Source: Favolaschia claudopus (lineage: Eukaryota > Basidiomycota > Agaricomycetes > Agaricales > Mycenaceae). Taken from it: a stretch of 64,000 bases of DNA. Positions 55,243-64,000 of the stretch are shown here, piece by piece. Each line of letters opens with the position of its first letter. Positions within the stretch are counted from its first letter, which is position 1. A program made the position numbers and the translations under genes. The stretch covers positions 434,001 to 498,000 of the forward strand of contig JAWWNJ010000098.1 in the NCBI GenBank assembly GCA_037176885.1. The letters run 5' to 3'. The notes below the pieces were generated by a model. That model saw only the letters and a list, made by a program, of their open reading frames with translations. It did not search any database and had not been told where the DNA came from.

Positions 55243-56016
55243 TTGGACAATGCCAGTGAGGATCTACTTATACAAGGGAGAATGGTATACGTAATCGGTA
55301 TCGGTATCCTGGCTCGCGAAAGGAAGGCGTCTAGCGCTCTCAGTTTTACTCTCTGGTGGATAGTACCTGGGAGGCATGTAGTACAGTTGCCGAGGAACTG
55401 GCCAAGCCATCTGAACGACGCAATTTCCATCATGAACAAACGAATTCTCCCTTCCGTAGGTTTCCGACCGAAGGAGCTGCTGTTGGGGCAGGTTGTGAAC
55501 ACACCAAAGACACTTATCGACGAGACGGTCCAGGCGCCAACGACACAAGACGCAGAGACTCACATGGCCTACGTGGCGCAGCAGCAGCTCGACGGGTACG
55601 CAGCGCGAATCAAGTACGCGACCGGGCGGAAAGCAGCGTTTGATCGGAAGGTATTGGCGTCGAAGGCGGGGGCAGTGACATTCCGAGAAGGCCAGCTGGT
55701 TCAGGTGGCGAACAGTCCGTGGGATTATACATTCAGGTCGTTGCGCAAGCTGCTGTGGTACTGGTCCACGCCGTATCGAGTGCGAAAGCGGGTTCTGCAT
55801 TCATACAAACTGGAGACGTTACAGGGCGAGGCTATCGACGGACTACATAGCGGCCGGAGACTGCGAGCGTTCGTGCCAAAGCGAGGGAGCAAGCTAGAGG
55901 CAGAACAGAGGGGTCATGAGGAGCGGATGAGGACGGTGGTAGCGGCAGAGGCGGTGATTGAGACGGCGGAAGTAGAGGCGGAGCGCGCGAAAGAGGTTGG
56001 GATGGCCTTGGAGTAG
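55243..56016 (+). pseudogene. Retroelement Pol C-terminus (integrase tail)
   Basis: From about 55370 the text matches the tail of a mushroom retroelement polyprotein: VVQLPRNWPSHLNDAI, RILPSVGFRPKELLLG, HMAYVAQQQLDGYAARIKYA, FREGQLVQVANSPWDYTF, YWSTPYRVRKRV. It ends in a Glu/Ala-rich coiled coil (VVAAEAVIETAEVEAERAKE). The catalytic integrase core, RNase H and RT are missing upstream; the first 40 residues look unrelated. It is a 5'-truncated copy, set against the broken end of the FAD monooxygenase gene. Confidence 0.65.
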
Positions 56017-56316
56017 GGGTGTGGGGATAGTCTGGAGGCTTAGAGGTGTAGTCGTCGGTGTGTGGCGGCGAGGACGCCGCCATAGAGGTGGTGGGTGCAT
56101 GTGGTGGTGGTGACGGGGGCGATCGAGGAGCGGTGCTGTGGGAGAGATCAGTAGTTGGCCGTAGATAGCCGGGTTGTTTGTAGTTGTAGCTCGATTCCAT
56201 CTTGGCAGCATCCATACGAGATCCTCTGCGGGCGTGATCGCCGTCCCTCATCGCCACCGCCTTCCCCCGCCCACTCGGAGCTATGGGTTATGACAGCTTC
56301 GACTGTACATCACAGC

Positions 56317-56374
56317 GCACCTAGCGAGGGAGAATCCGAAGAGAAGAAAGGCTGAGGATTCCCACGCTAGGTGC
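56317..56374. repeat. Hairpin between two gene fragments
   Basis: GCACCTAGCGAGGGAGAATCC pairs with GGATTCCCACGCTAGGTGC, about 19 bp with small bulges. It lies just beyond the truncated end of the monooxygenase gene, so it may mark a transposon end or rejoined break. Confidence 0.65.
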
Positions 56375-56390
56375 AGTAAACATATACTAA

Positions 56391-57270
56391 CTAGTTCCCA
56401 CAAGCTCGAACTACTTCGTGCTCATAAAAATGCTTGGATTGTGGATCTTTTTCCATCAAAGCTTTGGGTGCAGTAGCGCTGTATATGGCGGTCAGACAAT
56501 GTCTACGGAAACCGAGATCACCTACCTGTACATGCACATGGTCGGTTTGGTTGCTTCCTGAATCCCCTGTTCATTCAATAACATTGGCCGTACGAGGCCA
56601 AATGCACCATCGGCTCCGATGACCACATCTGCCGTTAACGTTTCTCCAGAACCCAAAGTGACTGCGTGACGCTCAGGGTCAACGGATACTGCCGTGGTAG
56701 CTAAACGGACAGTGGCGCCTTGATCAACGGCAACGGCGTACATCATTTTGCGGAGATCGGCGAGCTGAGGTCTTGGCTTGAATGGAGACTGTAGAGCAGA
56801 AAGCGGCTCGACTCACATGTCCGAAGAGAAACTCCCCCTGCGTTTCTCGAAGCACTTCATCATCCCAATAGTGATCACCTAGACGATCCCCTGTATCCAC
56901 TGATTGCGTTCAAATGAGCGGTGTATGAAGACAACATCAGCGCTGGAACGCACACCGATATATTTGAATTTGCTTCGACTTTGCTGCAAAAGCAGAGACC
57001 TCAGACTTCAAGTTCCAGCGGTACAAAATTTTGGATAAATTTGGAGGAAGGCGCACGCCGCGGCCAACCTAGAGAAGCGGCCCTGAGTATAACTCGCACC
57101 GACAGCATAGGACAGCATTCTGCCAGGACAGACATACATCAGATTGACCTATTTCCTTCTCCCGCTCCACCACGACGACTCGATGGCCGGCTCTTCGTAG
57201 TGCTATGGCGCATGAAAGGCCTGAAACACCAGCGCCAATGATGAGAAAGTCGATGATCAGCTTTGTCTGT
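56391..57270 (-). pseudogene. FAD-dependent monooxygenase (salicylate hydroxylase-like), C-terminally truncated
   Basis: Five minus-strand exons can be joined: about 57270-57138, 57068-56954, 56899-56817, 56764-56526 and 56478-56391, with introns of 47-69 nt. Exon 1 has the FAD Rossmann motif FLIIGAGVSGLSCAIALRRA then RVVVVERE. Exon 2 has VRLPPNLSKILYRWNLKSEV. Exon 3 has DTGDRLGDHYWDDEVLRETQ. Exon 4 has LADLRKMMYAV and the second FAD motif DVVIGADGAFGLVR. Exon 5 has ATAPKALMEKDPQSKHFY and stops at 56391. The family is normally about 420-450 residues; this has about 220, lacking the C-terminal GD motif and substrate half. No ATG was found upstream of exon 1. All splice phases agree, so truncation looks recent. 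Confidence 0.8.
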
Positions 57271-59204
57271 TTCGATGGACAAGGAAAAGGTAATGTTATG
57301 GTGAGACAAGTGTTTCAAAAGGAAGAATAGGGGTCCGAGGCGTCTCATCTAGATACCCATGTTTGAAGGTCAATATTGATGTGAATTTCCTTTTATGGTA
57401 GGGACATTTGATTTTGACGCAACTGTATCATGTTTGCCACGAATCTCATACTTGGGTATCGTAAAAATTTCTATTTTATGATTTTGAAGTGCAGAGCTCA
57501 CTGAGTGATCTTCACTTTGTCTTCACTCTTCAATTAATTTAGTGTGCGTGACCTGGTACAGCCACTCGAACGCGTTCGGCAAGCGGCCGATGACATATAT
57601 ACTGTGACTGTGACATCAATCCAGTCCTTTCGGCTTCTTTGCTGTGTCGAAACCGGTCATTTTCGTTTCTGAACAGTGAATGCTGGCAATTGACGGACTT
57701 GATGGCCTGGAAGGCCGCCTGATCAATATCAGCTAGCCGCGTTTTCGTTTTCGATTTTCGTTCATACCGTCCAGCAAAGTTGTCTCAGGTAAGGCTTGAA
57801 GCTGCCGTAAACATCGCCACCATTGACGTTCTTGTGCAGATGAGCGCATGTTTGAGAACATAACAACAATCCTACCTCAATAGAAGCATGCACTGGCGAA
57901 AGGAAGGCGCTTTTTCTTTGATTCGCCGTCAAGGTTGTAAGAGGAATGGTCAGCCCATGCAGCTTTTGCATTCAGATTCACAACTCTGTTGAACATCAGT
58001 CATTGGCTCAGTGCGCAGTGCTGGAACATACTTCTTCATGGATACTGAAGGCATACAGATGCACGTGGAATAATTGGCGATCCATTTATGCCTGTAAGCC
58101 AACCTGGATTGGGAAAGGAAAAAAAAAGTGAAGAACGTGGCTATCACGTGCGGGAACCTTTTGTTTTGTTTTATTTTCTTTCTTTATTCGGGGAGCTTGC
58201 TCCCCCCTGAGGAGTCCTGGTTCAAATTAGGATGGGATCTTCCCCATTTGGAGTCCGGATAAGACGTCCCAAAATCCAAATTTTTCCCGGCAGGCCTCAT
58301 AGGTCACCCATAAGCGGACATTGCATCACTTCTCATAGCTCGATTTTTTGCTGGCGGTGAACCTTCCCTCGGAAACAGGCTACAGAAGTGCATCTGAATC
58401 CTCCTTCCTCAAGCCATTACTAATTACATAATTAAATAATTGATAGGCCCAAAGGTCAAGAAGGTCAACCCCGCCTTGACCTGACCTCCGCAACACTGGC
58501 TGAGACAGCAACCCAACCCTCCCCGAGGCCATACCTGGCCATACAGCGCACGAATTTTTTTGCGAGACCAGGGGTTTGGCCGTGGGAACCATTACACTAA
58601 GGCCTTAGTTTACGACCCCCCGGCACTCTAAGCCCTTAGGCCTTAGCATAGGCCTCAGGGCTTACAGCCTCTAAGGGCTTAGGGGGCTTGAAAAAGATAT
58701 TCTAATTTCCCAACGGTTCTCCATTGCTTCCCTGAGCACTTGAGACTGCCGTTGGATGGTTGAGAGCAATTTTCCAGCGCTCAGAAGGGCTTGAAATGTC
58801 CGCACAAAGCTGCTTCCAATCTGCAAGAAATTTATTTTTATAATTCACAGCATAACAATATCGAACTACCCACCATCAATGCTCGGGCTGTCCCTTCAGG
58901 TGCGTCGGCAGGCAGGTGAGAAGAGTTTGCCATCCCGGCTGTGCTGTGGCAATCAATGCCAGTCACTGCATTTTGACGGTTTCTCGAACCGAGGGTTCGT
59001 CGAGGTGGCTCGGCGCAGCTCGGCACATTTATACAATTTCAGGCTGTTAACGGCCTTTCCTGAACACCTGGTGATTGTAAATCTCACTCTGACTTACGAC
59101 GAACACCCCACAACTTTTGAAGAAAAAATCAGAGATTGTGTAATGGCGTTCGACATGGGAAGACAGGCTATTTGTGGCTGGCATCGGCTCTGCTGCGTCT
59201 AATT
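57271..59204. other. Intergenic, no supported gene
   Basis: GGGGAGCTTGCTCCCC at 58190 is a palindrome that also occurs at 26369 and 26983. At 58590-58690 TAAGGCCTTA and AAGCCCTTAGG recur, echoing 12630 and 13330-13390. No supported genes. Confidence 0.45.
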
Positions 59205-60068
59205 TTAGCTCCAATTCAACCGCACCATCTCCTTGTCTCATCGTTTCTATATTGACTCGATTGTGGCTCGGTTCGCATGGAGGATGCACGGCCCGTATAC
59301 TCGCCAGTCAACACGTCGGCCGCTCCGCTTTCCAAGTCTCAATCTCCTCAGACTTCGGAAGAACTCCAGCGCATGGCCAGCGTACCCTACCAGCACGCCG
59401 TTGGTTCGCTTATGTATACCGCTGTTCAATGCCGTCCAGACATCACAAAGGCAGTCCAGTCCGTATCGCAATTTAGCTCCAACCCCGGTGAAGCTCATTG
59501 GGAAGCCGTTAAACGGATCCTCGCGTACCTCAAAGCCACACGCGACTCTGTCCTTGTTCTAGGCGGCAATGAAGACCTTACCCTTCACGCTTTCAGCGAT
59601 TCAGATTGGGCAAACTCAAAGGATCACGCCCGATCCATTTCTGGGTATGCTGTCTTCATCGGATCCAGCTTAATCGCTTGGTCAGCGAAGAAGCAAACCT
59701 CCACGGCTCTTTCGACTGGCGAAGCCGAGCTCTACGCTGGCACACACGTCGGGCGTGAAATCATGTGGCTCCGCTCTCTTCTGTTCGAGCTTGGTTTCTT
59801 ACTACCTCCCGGACCGACTTCCCTTTCTATCGACAATACTTCCACCATCCGGATGATTGTCAATACTGATGAAGTCACCGCTCGAACGAAGCACGTCCAC
59901 ATTGCCATCTGGTGGATCCGTGAAGCAGTCCTCCATCGCTGCATCGTCCCTGTTTACGTCCCTACGGAAGTGAATGTTGCCGACTTATTCACGAAACCAT
60001 TGTCGGCACCACGCCACAAGACTCTCGTCAAGATGTTGGGCATGGCTCCCCGACCGGATGCTCGTTGA
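59205..60068 (+). pseudogene. Ty1/Copia Pol, 3' fragment (RT end and RNase H)
   Basis: Starts in the RT C-terminus (ISLSHRFYIDSIVARF), frame-shifts near 59270 into MEDARPVYSPV, and continues through YQHAVGSLMYTAVQCRPDI, the RNase H block FSDSDWANSKDHARSISGY, LSTGEAELYAG and HIAIWWIREAV, ending with the Copia hallmark ADLFTKPL and a stop at 60066-60068. Everything 5' (gag, integrase, RT palm) is absent. A purine tract and the 3' LTR follow. Confidence 0.88.
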
Positions 60069-60075
60069 GGGGGAG

Positions 60076-60917
60076 TGTTGAAGTATTTATTTCTCTTCCA
60101 TTTACCGTACATACCTTACATTCTCCAACTCGCAATCCGTTCCGTTACGCGTCACACATTCCTTATGTAGCTTTGTGTCACCGTCACATTCCTCAGTCGT
60201 TTCCTCCACGACTGAGGTATGTGCACTCGTATCTACTGTCCTTACAGCTTACTGATTCTCCTGGTAGTTTATACTTACAGTCGCAAACCCCGAAGCGAAA
60301 CGTTTAGCATTTTCGCTTGATTATGGGTGGACTAGGAAGCGGAAACGGGTGAAATTTGTTATAGACTTATAGTTCATTCTCCTGGCTACCACTTACAATC
60401 AAGAATCAAGTGAATCGACTATGTTTTCGTTGAGAACGAGAGCAATTTGTGGGGCGAGTCAAATATCGCCAAATAACGTGATAGCGAAACACTACAAAAC
60501 ACAACAAATTGAGCCAGTCTTGCGCAAATCGACCAGTTTGTTCAGTACTTTCGATGCAATCTGCCTCAAAATGACTTTCTATATTACTACTGTATGTCAC
60601 CGGCTACAATTCCAGAGGAAGAAATAATATTTCGCATTGGTGCATCTGCCGTTGAACAAATCTGAAACAAACAAGGCCATTGCCGGCGGCGAGAGGACTT
60701 TCAACACAATTCCTTTTGTGGTTTGGGTACTCAGATAGCGGGGTGCCTGTGTGCAAAGATTCGGCCCCCGGAGAAAGCGTTAACCTTGTGTTCGGCGAGT
60801 GTTTCGCTTCCTGGTGCCGTTTCGCTTCGGGGTTTGCGACTGTACTGTATTCTATCAGGTATATAATACACGAGTCGTTTCCTCCACGACTGAGTTTATA
60901 CTTACTGTATTCTATCA
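60076..60917 (+). repeat. Copia 3' LTR, interrupted by a MITE
   Basis: Begins TGTTGAAGTATTTATTTC right after the purine tract GAGGGGGAG and ends near CTATCA at 60917. CAGTCGTTTCCTCCACGACTG, a perfect hairpin, occurs at about 60192 and in part again at about 60873. The MITE at 60278-60842 lies inside; without it the LTR would be about 275 bp. No 5' LTR in the window. Confidence 0.65.
60278..60842 (-). mobile_element. Tc1/mariner-type MITE (CAGTCGCAAACC family), copy 2
   Basis: Same family as 23001-23556, opposite orientation, TA-flanked. The target TTTATACTTACTGTATTCTA survives uninterrupted at about 60894 because the LTR repeats it, so the empty site is visible. Confidence 0.9.
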
Positions 60918-61666
60918 GATGCCGTTCGGACAAAATTTGGGGGGACGGAGCCCAGGTACCTAGATCCCGTTCGGACAAAAATTCAGCTGCCGCAGAGGGT
61001 TGAGCACCACAACGAAGACACGACAAGCTTCGAGCGGGGAGCGGTAAAGACGGTGGTCGACGCGTAGACAGATGTTGCGTCTCTTCAGGTGTATCAGTCT
61101 GTCCGCCGGGGCAGTGGGAGCAAGGTACCGGATTCGACGAGTCCATCACAACCCTTCGTCTTCACCTTTCCCTGGCAATGCTTCTATCCAACCACAATAC
61201 CACTCATGCGCTCCTGCTCTAGATCTGAATCTATCGCACGAACGGCAGGGTGCCCAAGGGGAATTGCGCCGACATTAGAGAAGTGCATATGAGTGGTGGA
61301 GACTTCGCTTTGCGGAGAAGATAGGAGTCGGTGGGCTTATAACCCGTCGATGGTCTTGAGTACCTGTAGAGCCGAGATCTGCCGAGACGGCATTCCGTTG
61401 AGTACGGCGTCTCGCGCAAACGGCCGGAAGCCGGCCCCGCCCTTTGGCGGCGCCCGAGAAGTACCAGCCTGTCTACGACAACGACCACCGCCCAATGTAA
61501 AAATCGTTGCACATCGTAGACAGGCTGGTTACGAGCCTAATGCACAACCTTAAATTTGCATCCCAGACGCAGTAGAAAAGTGCACATGTCTCCGCCCGAA
61601 GGCAACTAGCACGGAGCACCCAGCCTAACTTCAAGTATGAGCGGTCTTGCTGTTGAGGTTCGAGAA
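60918..61666. other. Intergenic with a 17-bp hairpin
   Basis: GTTCGGACAAAAT recurs at 60922 and 60971. At 61462-61531 ACCAGCCTGTCTACGA and its complement face each other across about 37 nt, TA-flanked, possibly a very short MITE. No gene. Confidence 0.5.
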
Positions 61667-61960
61667 TTAGAGAGCCGCCAGAAGCCACCCAGTGGCTCTC
61701 ACGGCATGCGCTGTGGAGCGGCTACGTCATATGGTGGCTTCCGGCGGCTTGCTGGTGGCTAATTGCAGTTTTGTCTCGTCGTTTTCTCGATAACTAGCAA
61801 GCTATAAGGTGCGGAAAAAATTGTAGATGAGTCGGACGTTTATATTCTGACACTCCCCGTAGAAAAATGAGGGATTTTCCGGTTGAAACAAGCCAGACGA
61901 CCCCGCATGCCGTCAGAGCCACCAGGTGGCTTCTGGCGGCTCACCGCAAACTCTCTATTA
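61667..61960. mobile_element. MITE, PIF/Harbinger-like, copy 2
   Basis: About 294 bp; termini GAGAGCCGCCAGAAGCCACC and GGTGGCTTCTGGCGGCTCAC...CTCTCTA match copy 1 at 4436-4893. TTA on both sides. The left end lacks the TTTGCGGTGA segment present on the right, an internal deletion. Confidence 0.8.
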
Positions 61961-62267
61961 TAATTCTTTGTTCGGTTTCAGCGGCATTGATCAATCGCAC
62001 ATCACCCCAATCATCGGCAAAAAACGGCATCATCAGCTTATTTGTAAGAACTTTACACCGACATCAGGGTTGAACTGAGTCTATAGAGAACATTCAGCAG
62101 TATGACTGTCTTGACTGAGGATAAATTGTACATTACTCTGTAGGCAAGAAGGATGGTAGACTTGAGATTGTGGAACTTGATCCGCCCCCGGCTAGCATTG
62201 ACGCGCCATTTTCGCATCAAGTGAGGCCGATTGTTCAGAAAGAGTGTACTCTGCCTGTGCAGTTTAT

Positions 62268-63064
62268 TTAGGCGCACTGATGAGCCTGCGAAAGGAGTGC
62301 TGTCCTATCCTATACTTGAAAACAGGGCCAGGCCATCAGTCGCGTGACTTTTGACAGGAAGTCACGGGGTCAATGTCAAGATGTTGAGATCGTCCTAGAC
62401 GTCGCGAGCGGAGCGAGCGCAGCGGGGTTTGGGGCGGCCAGCCCCAACAAGCTGTGTGACCGAACGGAGGGAGGCCGGCGAGCGCAGCGAGTCGGCCGTG
62501 CCGGAGGCAGGGAGCTAAAGCTTGTACTGTAGCGCTCTGTATGACTGAAACCAATTTTGGACCGTTACAGGCTGAAACGGCTGAAACAGCTTACAAATCA
62601 CCCTTTTAAGGAAGGTGACTTGCCATATATGGGTGATTTGTCAGCAGAAACAGGCCTCCGTTACGCGTTACGTTTCAGTCATACAGAAGGCTACAGTACA
62701 TGAAAACACAAGGATCAGCTCACGTGAAAAGTAACGTGACTTTGACAGGAAACCACGGGACCATGTCGAGATGTCGCTGCCGGATGTCGAGATGTTGCTC
62801 CCGGTTCCCACGAACTTTCCCGACGGCGCCGCGCGAGCGGTAGTGCGGCGCCGAGGGCACGCAATCCAGCAAGAAAAAAGCACGCGGGGTTTGGGGCGGA
62901 GCCCCGACAAGCTGTGCACCAGCCGTAGGGAGGGACGCGAGCGCAGCGAGTCGGCCCTGCCGAAGGCGGGGTGCTTAAGCTTGTGTCTTGTGACAGCGGA
63001 GTGTGGAGTCACGTGACTCAACAAAGACACAGCACTCCTTTCGCAGGCTCATCAGTGCGCCTAA
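62268..63064. repeat. Inverted-repeat-bounded GC-rich segment at the Helitron gene edge
   Basis: TTAGGCGCACTGATGAGCCT and complement (about 36 bp) bound 797 bp. Inside, two direct copies of a GC-rich text (GGGGTTTGGGGCGG..., GCGAGCGCAGCGAGTCGGCC) lie at about 62345-62523 and 62735-62986, separated by the MITE at 62527-62696. The right repeat abuts Helitron coding sequence. Confidence 0.7.
62527..62696. mobile_element. Tc1/mariner-type MITE (CTGTAGC family), copy 2
   Basis: 170 bp, TA-flanked, termini CTGTAGCGCTCTGTATGACTG and complement. Related by termini and subterminal GTTACGCGTTACG to 14809-15454. Confidence 0.78.
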
Positions 63065-64000
63065 TTTCAAGACTCCATGGCAATTGCGCGGTACTATCGA
63101 CGCGTCGACATCTTCATGACAGTTACCACCAACCCTGACTGGCCTGAAATTGTGCGTGAGCTTCTCCCTGGGCAGCATCCTTCCGACCGCCCGGACTTGG
63201 TGGCGCGTGTGTTTCAAATGAAGAAGGACGCAAGAAGGACGCTATCATTGACGAGATCTACAAGCATGGAGTTTTTGGCGCCGCTGTTGCTTACGTCTAT
63301 ACCATCCTCACATTCATCTTCTCATCTTCCTGGAGCAGGGCCAAAAGCTTTCGACGCCTGAGGCTATAGACTCGGTTATTTGGGCGCGCTGGCCAGATCC
63401 TGAAACCCAGCCTCTTCTCTTTCAAACGGTCAAGAAATGCATGGTGCATGGCCCTTACGGCGCTGCCAACATGCGTTCTCCCTGTATGGATGGTAATTGC
63501 TGCACCAAGCGCTTCCCGAAGGCGTTCACTGAGCAGACTATCATGGATGAGGACGGTTATCCCAAATACTACCGACCTAACGATGGCCGCGCGTACGAGG
63601 TCAACGGCTTCATGGTCGACAACTCTTGGATTGTACCCTACAACCCTTACTTTTCTGCGAAGTACAACTGCCATATCAACGTTGAGTGCGCTGCGTCTGT
63701 GGGCTCTTTCAAGTATATCTTCAAGTATATTCAGGGGATGTCGCTGGGCTGGAAGTTCGGAATCGTCGGGACGAGATCACACGATGGATTGAGGGGCGTT
63801 ACATCTCCGCAGCGGAGGCAGCATGGCGGACTCACCACTTCGAGGTCCACGACCAAGTCCCCAATGTCGTGCGTCTGCAGGTGCGTGTTTCATCTTCAGG
63901 ATAGACACACTTACTTATAAGTAATATGCAGGTGCACCTCGCCCGCACAGAACTACGGCTGCCTCTTTCCGAATACAATGAAGCTAAATGAAGCGAAGTC
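63065..64000 (+). pseudogene. Helitron Rep/helicase, N-terminal domain, frameshifted and cut by the window end
   Basis: Helitron-like N-terminal (Rep) sequence: FQDSMAIARYYRRVDIF, FMTVTTNPDWPEI, LLPGQHPSDRPDLVARVFQM. An 11-bp tandem duplication (AAGAAGGACGC twice, about 63221-63242) breaks the frame; then KHGVFGAAVAYVYT, a small deletion, and PHIHLLIFLEQG, which carries the HxH of the HUH nuclease. TVKKCMVHGPYGAANMRSPC, VDNSWIVPYNPYFSAKYNC and VGSFKYIFKYIQ follow. Another frame change leads to RRDEITRWIEGRYISAAEAA and LQ, an intron GTGCGT...GCAG (about 63882-63931), then VHLARTELRLPL. Rep nicks and joins single strands in rolling-circle transposition. The helicase lies beyond the window. Confidence 0.85.

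Noticed and set aside
55832..56257. Minus-strand proline-rich frame of 141 codons
   Set aside because: Low-complexity PPSPPPHAP text opposite the Ala/Glu-rich end of the integrase fragment; a compositional shadow.

Overview
The window reads as nuclear DNA of a filamentous basidiomycete, most likely an Agaricomycete mushroom. Genes carry short GT-AG introns of about 45-65 nt. The recognisable proteins belong to mushroom-expanded families: F-box, kelch, forkhead, FAD monooxygenase, DUF6729 and HARBI1-like. The repeats are chromovirus Gypsy, Copia, Helitron, hAT and Tc1/mariner-type or PIF-type MITEs. It is an accessory, transposon-choked region: mobile DNA of several generations makes up well over half of it. 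Only two host genes look possibly intact, an F-box protein near 2.2-3.3 kb and a forkhead-like protein near 41.7-42.9 kb.

Layout. 0-6 kb: a tRNA-like sequence, a KDZ-associated fragment, the F-box gene and three inverted-repeat MITEs. 6.06-6.57 kb: a 511-bp hAT-type MITE with a perfect 8-bp target duplication; a second copy lies at 26.2-27.4 kb. 6.73-12.61 kb: a DNA transposon with about 209-bp, apparently identical terminal inverted repeats, encoding a split multi-zinc-finger protein. A 1.6-kb non-autonomous LTR retrotransposon that encodes a KH RNA-binding domain has broken its main ORF. 12.7-16 kb: a small zinc-binding gene, then a duplicated segment whose second copy holds a hAT element, itself carrying three further MITEs. 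17.3-26.1 kb: a decayed Ty3/Gypsy chromovirus with gag, protease, RT, RNase H, integrase and chromodomain. Its RNase H is split by a 9-bp-TSD insertion that contains another MITE. A frameshifted unknown ORF and a putative 3' LTR follow, to 29.2 kb.

30-40 kb: a decayed kelch gene, a WD40-like exon, and a run of TA-flanked MITEs, including a near-complete palindrome of about 0.7 kb with a 666-bp MITE inserted in one arm. 41-47 kb: the forkhead-like gene, a HARBI1 transposase relic, a Gypsy gag fragment, and a two-exon coiled-coil transposon protein whose 3' end abuts the gag fragment. 47.5-54.5 kb: a DUF6729 / 3'-5' exonuclease transposon gene interrupted by a 1.1-kb TIR element. 55-61 kb: a retroelement integrase tail, a C-terminally truncated FAD monooxygenase, and a Copia 3' end with an LTR carrying a MITE. 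61.7-64 kb: a second PIF-type MITE, GC-rich repeats and the start of a Helitron Rep/helicase gene that runs off the window.

There is no operon or pathway logic here. The order of events can be read from nesting: target-site duplications and surviving empty-site sequence show which element went into which. Copy numbers, superfamily names beyond the motifs cited, and expression cannot be judged from this sequence alone.
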